This document shows positions 35,797 to 43,997 of a DNA stretch of 64,000 nucleotides, in pieces. Origin of the DNA: Hyphomicrobiales bacterium (GTDB lineage: Bacteria > Pseudomonadota > Alphaproteobacteria > Rhodospirillales > JACKKN01); contig JACKKN010000010.1 of the NCBI GenBank assembly GCA_024236415.1, positions 1 to 64,000 of the forward strand. Direction: 5' to 3'. The translations under genes and the position numbers were made by a program. A model generated the notes under the pieces. The model worked only from the letters and a program-made list of their open reading frames with translations. It was not told where the DNA came from and did not search any database. The stretch's first letter is position 1; each line of letters starts with the position of its first letter.

Positions 35797-37148
35797 CCAT
35801 CGCCTTTTTGTTCATCTGCCTGTTCGGCCTGATCCTGGTCGGCGCGCCCATCGCCATCGCCCTGGGCCTGTCGTCGGTGCTGACCATCCTGTTCTTCGGC
35901 CAGGATGACCTGGGAACCCTGGCGGCGCGCATCTTCGACACGATGCACCACTACACGCTGATGGCGATCCCGTTCTTCATCCTGTCGTCGGCGTTCCTGT
36001 CCACCGGCGGCGTGGCGCGGCGCCTGATCCGCTTCGCCATCAACGTGGTCGGCCACATGCGCGGCGGCCTGGCCATGGCCAGCGTGCTGGCCTGCATGCT
36101 GTTCGCCGCCGTGTCCGGCTCGTCGCCGGCGACCGTGGCGGCCATCGGCTCCATCGTCATCGCCGGCATGCAGCAGTCGGGCTATCCCAAGCCCTTCGCC
36201 TCGGGCGTGATCGCCAACGCCGGCACGCTGGGCATCCTGATCCCGCCGTCCATCGTGATGGTGGTGTACGCCGCCGCCACGGACGTGTCCGTGGGGCGCA
36301 TGTTCCTGGCCGGGGTGATCCCGGGGCTGATGGCCGGCGTCATGCTGATGATCGCCATCTACATCCGCGCCCGCATGACCAACCTGCCGAAACAGCCCAT
36401 GCCCTCCGCGCGCGAGCTGTGGGGATCGTTCGCCGACGCGGTCTGGGGCCTGCTGCTGATCGCCATCATCCTGGGCGGCATCTATGGCGGCGTGTTCACA
36501 CCGACCGAGGCGGCGGCGGTGGCAGCCGTCTACGCGTACCTGATCGCGGTGTTCGTGTACCGCGACATCGGCCCGCTGAAGCGCGGCGCGCCGCGGCCCA
36601 ACCCGGCCCGGCTGGTGATCGAGCTGTTCGTGCACAAGGACATCGTGCACACCATCCTCGACGCCGCCAAGGTGACCATCATGCTGCTGTTCATCATCTC
36701 GAACGCCATGCTGTTCGCCTTCGTCCTGACCACCGAGCGAATACCGCACGAGATCACCCAGATGATCATCGCCGCCGGGTTCGAGTGGTGGTCGTTCCTG
36801 ATCGTGGTCAACGTCCTGCTGCTGATCGCCGGCAACTTCATGGAGCCGTCGGCAATCCTGCTGATCATGGCGCCGATCCTGTTCCCCATCGCCATGAAGC
36901 TGGGTATCGATCCCATCCACCTGGGCATCATCATGGTGGTGAACATGGAGATCGGCATGATCACGCCACCCGTGGGACTCAACCTGTTCGTGACCGCCGG
37001 CATCACCGGCGAGAGTATCCTGTGGGTGGTCCGCGCGGCCCTGCCGTGGCTGATGATCCTGCTGGTGTTCCTGGTGATCGTCACCTACCTGCCCGTGGTC
37101 TCCACGTGGCTGCCCACGACCCTGATGGGGCCCGAGATCGTCAACTGA
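35793..37148 (+). CDS. dctM: TRAP transporter large permease DctM
   Basis: A 451-residue polytopic membrane protein with about 12 helices, the sodium-coupled transport subunit. Family motifs include SGSSPATVAAIGSIVIAGM (residues about 109-127), the GVIANAGTLGILIPPSIVMVVYA region, and the C-terminal NMEIGMITPPVGLNLFVTAG. Length is somewhat over the usual 425-430 residues because of a loop near residues 270-290. Translationally coupled to dctQ. Confidence 0.95.
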   Translation: MTIAFLFICLFGLILVGAPIAIALGLSSVLTILFFGQDDLGTLAARIFDTMHHYTLMAIPFFILSSAFLSTGGVARRLIRFAINVVGHMRGGLAMASVLACMLFAAVSGSSPATVAAIGSIVIAGMQQSGYPKPFASGVIANAGTLGILIPPSIVMVVYAAATDVSVGRMFLAGVIPGLMAGVMLMIAIYIRARMTNLPKQPMPSARELWGSFADAVWGLLLIAIILGGIYGGVFTPTEAAAVAAVYAYLIAVFVYRDIGPLKRGAPRPNPARLVIELFVHKDIVHTILDAAKVTIMLLFIISNAMLFAFVLTTERIPHEITQMIIAAGFEWWSFLIVVNVLLLIAGNFMEPSAILLIMAPILFPIAMKLGIDPIHLGIIMVVNMEIGMITPPVGLNLFVTAGITGESILWVVRAALPWLMILLVFLVIVTYLPVVSTWLPTTLMGPEIVN

Positions 37149-37232
37149 CCAGCCGCGGGCGTTCACGGCCGGCGCACCCGCGCCGGCCGTGGGGCCGCCC
37201 GCGGCACGCCCTGCGCAGCCGAGGAACCCGCG

Positions 37233-37658
37233 ATGTACAAGTCCATTCTCCTGAGCGTCGACCTGCAGGACGAGGCGTCCTGGAAGAAAGCCCTGCCCAC
37301 GGCGCTGGCCATGGGAAAGACCTTCGGCGCCCAGGTGCACCTGATCACGGTGGTGCCCGAACTGCCGGCCTACGTGGTCGGGACCTTCCTGCCCGGGGAT
37401 ACGGAAACCAAGCTGGTCCAGGCGGCGCGGGACAACCTGAAGGCCTTCGCCGCCGAGCATGGCGACGGCACCGAGATCGTCCCCCACGTGGCCATGGGCA
37501 GCGTCTATTCCTCGATCCTGGAGGCCGCCAGGTCGGTCGGCGCCGACCTGATCGTCATGGCCTCGCACCGGCCCGAGATGAGCGACTACCTGCTGGGCCC
37601 CAACGCCGCCCGGGTGGTGCGCCATTCCGCCTGCTCGGTCCTGGTGGTGCGGGACTGA
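37233..37658 (+). CDS. Universal stress protein (single UspA domain)
   Basis: A 141-residue UspA protein. It begins MYKSILLSVDLQDE and has the nucleotide-binding pattern VMASHRPEMSDYLLGPNAARVVRHSACSVLVVR in two pieces near the C terminus. A GAGGAA ribosome site precedes the ATG. It lies 84 bases after dctM on the same strand; UspA-like proteins commonly follow TRAP transporter genes (as TeaD follows TeaABC) and can regulate them. Function here is inferred. Confidence 0.88.
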   Translation: MYKSILLSVDLQDEASWKKALPTALAMGKTFGAQVHLITVVPELPAYVVGTFLPGDTETKLVQAARDNLKAFAAEHGDGTEIVPHVAMGSVYSSILEAARSVGADLIVMASHRPEMSDYLLGPNAARVVRHSACSVLVVRD

Positions 37659-37684
37659 CCCCGGTCCCCCGCTGACGGCCGCAT

Positions 37685-39214
37685 CTATTCCCTGTTTTCG
37701 GGTTCCTTTCCGGAATCGGCCGTGACCGCCGTGGCCGGCGGCGCCTCGGCCTCGGCCGCCACGGCGGCGGCCCGGGCGGCGGCGCGGCGGCCCGAGGGGT
37801 CCGTGTACAAATCGTTGAACCGCTGCACGTGGCGCGCCAGGGACTGGCGGATCTCCTTCAGCCGCTTGCCGGTGCGCCGTCCCCACCCGACCGGGTCGGG
37901 GCGGTACTGGCTGCGCCAGCCGGGCGTGTTGCGCAGGAAGGCGGCGCGCAGGTTCAGGCCCATCTGCCCGGCCTTGTCCGGCAGCGAGGCGGCGACGCTC
38001 TTGGCCGCCCCCTGGCGCACGGCCAGGTGCAGGCCGAACCCGGCCAGGACCAGCACCGCCGCGGCCACCAGGTGCGCCGGCGCGTATTCGCGCAGGGTGT
38101 GCCAGGCCGACAGGTAGCCATCCAGCCCGCGCAGGTAGAACCACACCGCCATGCCCGCCACCACCACGCCGGCCCAGACCAGGTCGCCGATCACCGTACG
38201 CTTGCGCCAGCGGGTCAGGGCCCGGCGCAGGGCCGGCAGGGCCTCGCTCTCGATCTCGTTCAGGACCGTTTCCAGCACCCGCACGATGCGGTAGCTGCGC
38301 TCCATCTCCACGTCGTCGATGCGGCGGCCGATCTCGGCCAGGTCGCGGTCGCGCTTGGACTCGAACCGGCGGCGCAGGGCCACGTCCTCGATTGGCACGG
38401 CGGCGCGCTCGTTGTAGATGGTGAAGAACGGCCCGCTGCTGAGCCCCGCCTGGGCCACCGCCCGCTGCCAGGCAGCCACCACCTCTTCCGGGTTGTCCTC
38501 CCGCGCCGCGGTGTCGATCTGGTTCAGGATGTACAGGAACTTGCGCGCGTCGGTGCGGTTCACCGTGCCCTTGACCAGGTGTTCCAGCGTGTCCTGCATG
38601 GCGCCCGGTTCCGGGTGGCGGGCGTCGAACAGGATCAGCACCAGGTCGGCCAGGTCGACGATATGGTCGGTCAGGCGCAGGATCGAGCGGCGCTGGTCGT
38701 CGGCGTCGAAGCCCGGCGAGTCGATCAGGATCTTGCCCTTGACCGCCGCGCTGGGGGTGGTCTTGAGCTGCAGGTAGGAGTCGATGCGCTTGCCCTCCCC
38801 CGCCGCCACCTTGTCGATCTCGTCACTCATGCCGAAGAACGGGAACCGCGGGTCGGCGTCCAGCGCCGTGCCCGGCAGGGTGCGGCGCTGCTCTTCGGGG
38901 CCATAGCAGATGACCGTAAACTTGTCGTCCACGGCCTGGTTGCCGGTGGACTGCAGCTTCTCGTTAACATAGTGGTTGATGAAGGTGGACTTGCCCGACG
39001 AGAAGGTGCCCAGGATGGCGATCAGCGGGAACCAGGGAATGCGGGTGGCCAGGGACTCCTCGTTGCTGAGCAGCCCCATGCCGTACAGCACCCTGTCCAG
39101 GTCGCGGTAGGTGCCGACCACCTCGAGCAGCTCGGGGTGCTCCACGCGCAGGTGGTCCTCCAGGTTGCTCAACCGCTCCGAGATGGCCTTGCCGGGCCCT
39201 CCGAACATGCTCAC
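37685..39214 (-). CDS. Dynamin-like GTPase with membrane segments
   Basis: A 509-residue GTPase of the bacterial dynamin-like group. G1 is GTFSSGKST (residues 69-77), G3 DSPG (165-168), and G4 NQID (231-234). After a helical region come two hydrophobic segments (about 345-363 and 380-398), then a basic helical region and an Ala/acidic tail. Such proteins deform, tether or remodel membranes. Either the GTG at 39214 or ATG at 39208 may be the start. It is the last gene of the long leftward cluster that includes a sulfur-globule protein, so membrane work around globules is possible. Confidence 0.82.
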   Translation of the reverse strand: MSMFGGPGKAISERLSNLEDHLRVEHPELLEVVGTYRDLDRVLYGMGLLSNEESLATRIPWFPLIAILGTFSSGKSTFINHYVNEKLQSTGNQAVDDKFTVICYGPEEQRRTLPGTALDADPRFPFFGMSDEIDKVAAGEGKRIDSYLQLKTTPSAAVKGKILIDSPGFDADDQRRSILRLTDHIVDLADLVLILFDARHPEPGAMQDTLEHLVKGTVNRTDARKFLYILNQIDTAAREDNPEEVVAAWQRAVAQAGLSSGPFFTIYNERAAVPIEDVALRRRFESKRDRDLAEIGRRIDDVEMERSYRIVRVLETVLNEIESEALPALRRALTRWRKRTVIGDLVWAGVVVAGMAVWFYLRGLDGYLSAWHTLREYAPAHLVAAAVLVLAGFGLHLAVRQGAAKSVAASLPDKAGQMGLNLRAAFLRNTPGWRSQYRPDPVGWGRRTGKRLKEIRQSLARHVQRFNDLYTDPSGRRAAARAAAVAAEAEAPPATAVTADSGKEPENRE

Positions 39215-39260
39215 GGGCGTTCCCCTTCCTTGCCGCGGGTTGTCGTTTCCTGTTTCCCGA

Positions 39261-39848
39261 TCAGAAATCGCCGCTGGACGCGCGCTTCAGGACGTCAAGC
39301 ATGATGGCCTTGACCTCCAGGGCCTCCTTCTTCAGGTCCGGGGGCAGCTCCTTGCCGCCGTGGATCATCAGGTCCATGTTCAGGGTATAGATCCACAGGT
39401 TGCCTTCCTTGTCCTCGACCAGGCTGACCCGGCACGGCAGGTAGGCCGAATAGGCGTCCGAGTAGTCCATCATCTTAAAGGCGGTCAGCGGGTTGCAGTA
39501 CATGTAGATCTTGGCGATCCGCTGCTGCTTGCCGGTCATGGCTTCCACCTGCTTCCACAGGGGCAGCTCGCCGACGTTCTTGATGTTGTGCTCGTTGGCC
39601 ACGAACTTGATGGTCTCGTCGACCTCGTCGAAGCTGAGCCCCTTCTTGACCTTGGCCTTCCACACGGTGGCCTCGGCGGCGTTGCCCGTTTCGACCACGC
39701 CCTTGGCCATCTCCACATAGGTGTCCAGGGCCTTCTCGTCGAAGGAATCGAAGGCCGCCTGGTAGGGGGCCAGCTTGACGGCGGCGTACCCCACGCCGAT
39801 GACGGCCAGCAGGCCGATGATGGCGAGAAGGTTTCTGATCAGGCTCAT
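39261..39848 (-). CDS. DUF302-like membrane-anchored protein
   Basis: A 195-residue protein with one N-terminal hydrophobic helix (residues 4-22, IRNLLAIIGLLAVIGVGYAA) and a DUF302-like domain. The pattern MYCNPLTAFKMMDYSDAYSAY then LPCRVSLVEDKEGNLWIYT (residues about 115-155) matches that family, including the two cysteines. The biochemical function of DUF302 is not established. GGAG precedes the ATG; 46 bases separate it from the dynamin-like gene. Probably anchored in the inner membrane facing the periplasm. Confidence 0.72.
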   Translation of the reverse strand: MSLIRNLLAIIGLLAVIGVGYAAVKLAPYQAAFDSFDEKALDTYVEMAKGVVETGNAAEATVWKAKVKKGLSFDEVDETIKFVANEHNIKNVGELPLWKQVEAMTGKQQRIAKIYMYCNPLTAFKMMDYSDAYSAYLPCRVSLVEDKEGNLWIYTLNMDLMIHGGKELPPDLKKEALEVKAIMLDVLKRASSGDF

Positions 39849-39860
39849 GCGTGCGCTCTC

Positions 39861-40670
39861 CTACTGAACGTTTCCGGTAGCGCCCTTGGCGGGCGTCTGC
39901 TGGTTGATGTGGTCGAACAGGTCGCGGCGCAGTTCATCCGCGCTTTCGGGCGACAGGCCCATGAGGATGGCGATGACCGTGTTGGCGCGCACCGGATTGG
40001 GCCCGCGCAGAATGCGCCGTCCGGCTTCCAGGTACATGGCCGCGGCCTCGTCGCGCTTGCCCTGGCGCAGGTACAGGTTGCCCAGTTCGCCGGCCAGGTC
40101 CGGCTCGTCGGCGTTGGCCGCCATCAGGTCGATGTACTTGGTTTCGGCCGCTTCCAGGTCGCCGTCCCAGAACGCCTTGCGCGCCGCCATCCACTCGGCG
40201 CGCAGGTTGTCCTGGGCCGGAGCCGGGGCCGGGGCCGCGGCGGCGGGTGCCGGGGCGGGTGCCGCGGCCGGCGCGGGAGCAGGCGCCGGCGTCGGGGCCG
40301 CGGCCGGTGCGGGCTGGGGTGCAGGCTGCGCGGCCGGCGCGGGGGGCCGGTGCGGGTGCTGGCGCTGGGGCCGGCGCGGGAGCCGGTGCGGGGGGCTTGG
40401 AGCCGGTTGCGGCGCGGCGGCTTGCGGCGCGGTGGGCTGCGGCGCGGGGGCCGGCGCCGCGGGCTGCGGGGTCGCGGCCGCGGTCTTGCCGGCATCCCCC
40501 TTGGGCTTGGGCGACCAGGACGGCCAGTAGCGGGCGATGTCGTAGCGCTTCGCCAGGTCGCGCAGGCCCAGCTCCTGGTCGAGCTTGTCGCGGTACACGT
40601 AGCCGAAGATGACGGCGATGATCAGGATTGTCAGGAACAGGTGCCTGCCGAACCATCGAATGACGCCCAT
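39861..40670 (-). CDS. Anchored Pro/Ala-rich TPR-like protein with internal frame switch
   Basis: A 269-residue protein, start MGVIRWFGRH with GGAGG upstream. It has one transmembrane helix (residues about 9-25), a Pro/Ala linker (about 60-155) and a C-terminal helical TPR-like domain (RKAFWDGDLEAAETKYIDLM and LYLRQGKRDEAAAMYLEAG). Within the linker, between two runs of six G (40341-40346 and 40090-40095 of the 40390s, i.e. 40390-40395), the frame reads PHRLPRRPQRQHPHR; one base over, the same DNA encodes a regular PA repeat. This suggests two compensating frameshifts or two sequencing errors. Lies between parA and the DUF302 gene. Confidence 0.68.
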   Translation of the reverse strand: MGVIRWFGRHLFLTILIIAVIFGYVYRDKLDQELGLRDLAKRYDIARYWPSWSPKPKGDAGKTAAATPQPAAPAPAPQPTAPQAAAPQPAPSPPHRLPRRPQRQHPHRPPAPAAQPAPQPAPAAAPTPAPAPAPAAAPAPAPAAAAPAPAPAQDNLRAEWMAARKAFWDGDLEAAETKYIDLMAANADEPDLAGELGNLYLRQGKRDEAAAMYLEAGRRILRGPNPVRANTVIAILMGLSPESADELRRDLFDHINQQTPAKGATGNVQ

Positions 40671-40716
40671 GTCTTCCTCCAATGTCTGCTGTTCCACGGC
40701 CGCGCCTTGCCGGCGT

Positions 40717-41343
40717 TCACGCGCGCCGCAGCTTGCCCCTGAACACCACCTGGGCCAGGGTCATGAGTTCCGCCGCCGCCTTGCCGCGGGGCTCCATCTC
40801 GAACACCGCCAGGCCCTCGCTGAACGACCGGCGAAAGGCCATGCGCTGCGACAGGCGCGGTTTCAGGACCGTCACGTCCTCCAACTGGCGCAGGGCCTCG
40901 GCGGCCTCGTCGTTCTCGCGCGAGCCGGGATGGGTGTCGGCGCGGTTGATGAAGGCCATGGTCTCGGGCTTGCGGTCCTTGGGCGCCACGTCGGCGATGA
41001 TGTCCACGAACTGCTGGGTCGCCCACACGTCGGCCTGGGACGGCGCCACCGGGATCAGGATGCGGTCCGCCCTGGCGATGGCCCGGTGCATGGCCGCCTG
41101 GTCCGACAGGCCCACGTCGACCAGCACGTGGCCGCTGGAATCCCGCGGGATGCGCCCGGCCACGGGCAGGGCCGGCTGGTATTCGAATTCGCTGCGCACG
41201 TCGGCGGCATCGCGAAGGGTGGCCTGCGGGTCCAGGTCGCAGAGCTCGACCCGCTGGTTGTGGTCCAGCAGCCACAGGGCCAGGTTGAAGGCCACCGTGC
41301 TCTTGCCCGTGCCCCCCTTCAGATTACCGACGAGTGTGATCAT
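40717..41343 (-). CDS. ParA/MinD-type ATPase
   Basis: A 208-residue deviant-Walker ATPase. The ParA-type P-loop is KGGTGKST (residues 9-16), with VELCDLDPQATL as the switch I region, LVDVGLSD as Walker B, and VAPSQADVWATQQFVDII. It is small and lacks a DNA-binding N-terminal domain, as in orphan ParA/McdA-like cargo-positioning ATPases. No ParB gene is nearby. Its ATG overlaps the stop of the upstream secreted-protein gene by four bases. It may position an intracellular cargo; in this cluster the obvious candidate is the sulfur globule. Confidence 0.85.
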   Translation of the reverse strand: MITLVGNLKGGTGKSTVAFNLALWLLDHNQRVELCDLDPQATLRDAADVRSEFEYQPALPVAGRIPRDSSGHVLVDVGLSDQAAMHRAIARADRILIPVAPSQADVWATQQFVDIIADVAPKDRKPETMAFINRADTHPGSRENDEAAEALRQLEDVTVLKPRLSQRMAFRRSFSEGLAVFEMEPRGKAAAELMTLAQVVFRGKLRRA

Positions 41344-42125
41344 TGCGTTCTCGGAGGATATCCCCCCCGTCCCTGCGGCATGGCGCCCCGGCCGCCCTGT
41401 TGTCCCTGCGGCGGCGGCTGTACCTGGCGGTAGCCGGCCGGCACCTGGAACAGCTTGGGGTCGGGCGCCACCATGCGGATGTTGCGCAGCTCGCGCACCA
41501 CCCCGTTGGGAAAGGTTTCGCGCACCGCCAGGCCGATGGCCGGGTCGTAGTACTGTTCGGTCTGGCTCTGCTTGCCGTCCGACGACTGGAACACGGTGCG
41601 CCAGTTCTCCACGGCGCGGCCGTCCAGGCGGACGGGGCCCAGGAAGGTCATCTGCATGACCTGGCCGTCATCGGATTCCTGGCGCACCACCATGCGCCGC
41701 TGGGGGTCCCACCAGATCATCGCCGTGCGGCCCTGGGCCGAGCTGAGGCGCCACTTTTCGGCGCTCACGTTGCCGACCGTCTCGGTCGCCTGCTTGTCGC
41801 AGGCGATCCGCTTGTCGGACGGACAGGGATTGTCGGGCTTGACCCCGGGCACGCCGCCGCCGCCACGCCATTCCATGTAGGTCTTCTGGTCCGGAAACAG
41901 GGCCCGCGTCAGGCCCGACACGGCGTCATAGATCTGCACGCGGGTCTGGCCCTGCTGGGCGACCTCGAACCGGGTGCCCAGGTCGGAGACATAGAGCTTG
42001 CCCTGCTGGGTTCCATGCTGCGGGTGGCTCTGCACGGCGTCGGCCACGAAGGACACGCCATCCGCCCGGGCGGCGCCGGCCAGGGCCAGCAGGGCGGCCG
42101 CGGAGGCGAGAAGTAGTTTGTGCAT
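41340..42125 (-). CDS. Secreted protein of unknown function (LolA/DUF4412-like fold)
   Basis: A 261-residue exported protein with a signal peptide ending ARA (residue 21). The body has alternating short beta strands, such as GKLYVSDLGTRFEVAQQ, MIWWDPQRRMVVRQE and ENWRTVFQSSDG, that recall the half-barrel lipoprotein-carrier fold. One cysteine pair (PCPSDKRIACDKQ) may form a disulfide. The C terminus is Gly/Pro/Gln-rich. The similarity is by pattern only. It sits between the sulfur-globule gene and the coupled parA gene. Confidence 0.65.
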   Translation of the reverse strand: MHKLLLASAAALLALAGAARADGVSFVADAVQSHPQHGTQQGKLYVSDLGTRFEVAQQGQTRVQIYDAVSGLTRALFPDQKTYMEWRGGGGVPGVKPDNPCPSDKRIACDKQATETVGNVSAEKWRLSSAQGRTAMIWWDPQRRMVVRQESDDGQVMQMTFLGPVRLDGRAVENWRTVFQSSDGKQSQTEQYYDPAIGLAVRETFPNGVVRELRNIRMVAPDPKLFQVPAGYRQVQPPPQGQQGGRGAMPQGRGGYPPRTQ

Positions 42126-42240
42126 GGACCTGTCTCCGTCTTCTGTTGTTGTGCGTTTTTTTGCGTTGCGTCGCGAATGCGGGATTGCCGCGGGCGGCGG
42201 TGGCCGGTCTGACCCGGCCCGCCGCCGCCCTCGGTCTCAG

Positions 42241-42651
42241 TTACTTGTTGCCGTCGGCCGGGGGGGCCGGCGGGGCACCGTAGGGGGCGCCATAGGGGGC
42301 ACCATAGGGCGCGCCATAGCCGTAGGGGGCACCGTAGCCGTAGGGGGCGCCATAGCCGTAGGGGGCACCACCCCAGCCGCCCGGATAGCCGCCCCAGGGG
42401 CCATAGCCGCCATAGGGATAGCCGCCGCCGTAGTACGGGTTGCCGTAGCCGTACCCGTTGCCCGAGCCGCGTCCGCTGAAGTTCATGTTGAAATCACCGG
42501 TGCCGTCGCCCCAGCCGTTCCAGGGACCGCCGCCGCCCCAGGGGCCACCGCCCCAAGGACCGCCGCCCCACCAGGCGTTGGCGTTGGTCGCGGCCAGCGA
42601 GGCGGCGCCGAGAACGCCGACCACCGCCAAAGTCTTCAGAACAGTCCGCAT
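42241..42651 (-). CDS. sgp: Sulfur-globule-type Gly/Tyr-rich envelope protein
   Basis: A 136-residue secreted structural protein. A signal peptide ends ANA (residue 26). The mature part starts WWGGGPWGGGPWGG, then has GDFNMNFSGRGSGNGYGYG and NPYYGGG, a pattern I recognise from the sulfur globule proteins of purple sulfur bacteria, and ends in about six PYGYGA / PYGA repeats. These proteins coat periplasmic sulfur globules. This fits a Sox system lacking SoxCD. The start has AGGAG upstream. Low-complexity composition means the family call rests on the GDFNM-FSGRGSG core. Confidence 0.85.
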   Translation of the reverse strand: MRTVLKTLAVVGVLGAASLAATNANAWWGGGPWGGGPWGGGGPWNGWGDGTGDFNMNFSGRGSGNGYGYGNPYYGGGYPYGGYGPWGGYPGGWGGAPYGYGAPYGYGAPYGYGAPYGAPYGAPYGAPPAPPADGNK

Positions 42652-42684
42652 GACTTTCACTCCTATGTGTTGTTGGTTTCCCCT

Positions 42685-42705
42685 CTCCGGTTGAGCCAAC
42701 CGGAG
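42685..42705 (-). other. Hairpin upstream of the sulfur-globule gene
   Basis: CTCCGGTT and AACCGGAG form an 8-base stem with a 5-base loop, 34 bases before the sgp start and about 100 bases after the preceding gene. It may be an mRNA processing or stabilising element, consistent with high expression of the globule protein. No T tract follows, so it is not a strong terminator. Confidence 0.45.
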
Positions 42706-42800
42706 GGAGGGAAAAAGCCCCCGGACTGGACACGGGCCAATGACCCGAATTGAATGCCGGCGCGCGCCGCTTCGCGGCACCCGGTCCCGGCCATGGATGT

Positions 42801-43979
42801 CTACCATCCCCACGGAATCCCGCCGCTCCACGGGCTGCCGCCCCAGGGACCTCCGCCCCACGAGTTGCCACCCCACGAGTTGCCACCCCACGAGTTGCCA
42901 CCCCACGGGCCACCGCCCCACGGGCCGCCACCCCACGGGCCGCCGCCCCAGGCGCCGTCGCCGTAAATGTCGCCGTACGCGCCGCCATAGATGCCGCCGT
43001 ATCCGCCGCCGTAGGGCGCCCCGCCATAGGGTGCGCCACCATAGGGATACCCGCCCCAGCCGTTGGGCGCCTGGGGGTTTCCGTCGTTCCGGCCCTGCGC
43101 CGACGGCTGGCGCGGCGGCGGCGGCATGTCGTCATCCGACGGATACAGGTCTTCGACGTTGCCTTGCGGCGGCGTGGCGCCATATACGCCCGGATAGGCG
43201 GGATAGGCACCATAGCCCTGTGGCGCCGGGGCGCCCTGGGCGTCGCCGTAGGCCCCCGGGCTCCCGTACGCGCCCGGGTTCGGGTAGGCACCGGGGTTCG
43301 GGCTCGCCGTCCAGGGATTCTGGTCACCGGGCACGCCGCCCTGGGGGGCGGGGTAGCCGGGCCGTGCGCCATAGGCCGGGTTGCCGGCCTGGCCCTGGGC
43401 ACCGGGATAGCCCGGCGGGGCGCCATAGGCCGGCGCGCCCTGCGGCGGCTGCGGCGCCGGGTATCCCGGCTGCGCCGGATACGGGGACGGGTCCGGGTAC
43501 TGGGATTGGTCTGGATACCGGGGCTGGCCCGGGTACTGGGATTGCGCCGGGTACTGGGATTGCGCCGGGTACTGGGATTGTGCCGGATATTGAGGTTGCG
43601 CCGGGTACTGGGGTTGCGCCGGGTACTGGGGCTGCTGCGTCGCGCGCCCCCACCGCGGCGCCGGCGCCGGCCATCCCTGCTGCGGGTCGGACCCGGGCTG
43701 GGAGCTCCAGCCCTGACTCCCCGCCTGGCCCTCCCCCTGGGACCCCCAGCTGCCCTGCCCGGCATAGGGCATCACGCCCTGCGGCGTTCCCTGGGGGCGG
43801 GTCTTGAGCTGGTCCGGCGAGATGCCGCGTGGCTGCGGTCCCTGGTAGGTCTGGGTGGAATAGGACGGCGTGCTGCGGAACGTGCCGCGGTCCTGCCGCC
43901 AGCCTTCCTGGGCCAAGGCGGCGCCGAGGACGGCAAGGGCCAGCGCGGTTCCGCCGGCAACCTGGAATAGCCGTCTCAT
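42801..43979 (-). CDS. Exported Pro/Gln/Tyr- and Gly/Trp-rich repeat protein
   Basis: A 392-residue low-complexity secreted protein. The signal peptide ends LAQ (residue about 23). Region 115-175 is a tandem hexapeptide array QYPAQP/QYPAQS (about nine units), the middle is Pro/Gly/Ala/Tyr-rich, a short acidic motif DLYPSDDDMPPPP follows, and the C-terminal 90 residues are GGAPYGG and WGGGP/WGGNS repeats like the start of the neighbouring sulfur-globule protein. GGGGAGG sets the start. I infer a globule-envelope or surface-matrix protein; no exact family is recognised. Confidence 0.72.
   Translation of the reverse strand: MRRLFQVAGGTALALAVLGAALAQEGWRQDRGTFRSTPSYSTQTYQGPQPRGISPDQLKTRPQGTPQGVMPYAGQGSWGSQGEGQAGSQGWSSQPGSDPQQGWPAPAPRWGRATQQPQYPAQPQYPAQPQYPAQSQYPAQSQYPAQSQYPGQPRYPDQSQYPDPSPYPAQPGYPAPQPPQGAPAYGAPPGYPGAQGQAGNPAYGARPGYPAPQGGVPGDQNPWTASPNPGAYPNPGAYGSPGAYGDAQGAPAPQGYGAYPAYPGVYGATPPQGNVEDLYPSDDDMPPPPRQPSAQGRNDGNPQAPNGWGGYPYGGAPYGGAPYGGGYGGIYGGAYGDIYGDGAWGGGPWGGGPWGGGPWGGNSWGGNSWGGNSWGGGPWGGSPWSGGIPWGW
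43492..43632 (-). repeat. 18-bp tandem repeats encoding QYPAQ(P/S)
   Basis: About eight to nine near-identical 18-base units inside the Pro/Gln/Tyr-rich gene. The units differ mainly at the last codon (Pro or Ser) and degrade at the right end into RYPDQS and PYPAQP. Unit number is likely to vary between strains by slippage. The array is in frame and coding. Confidence 0.8.
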
Positions 43980-43997
43980 GGTTCGGCCCCTCCCCGC

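Noticed and set aside
40124..40656. Alternative frames in the Pro/Ala region opposite or beside the TPR-like gene
   Set aside because: They are low-complexity shadows; only the short PA segment between the two G runs is informative and is reported as a possible frameshift.
40717..41343. ParA gene as sign of a plasmid or integrated replicon
   Set aside because: No parB, replication initiator, iterons or mobile genes are present, and the gene is embedded in a chromosomal-looking operon.
43492..43632. Regular short repeats that could suggest a CRISPR array
   Set aside because: Units are 18 bases, contiguous without spacers, in frame, and translate to QYPAQ repeats inside a gene; no cas genes are present.
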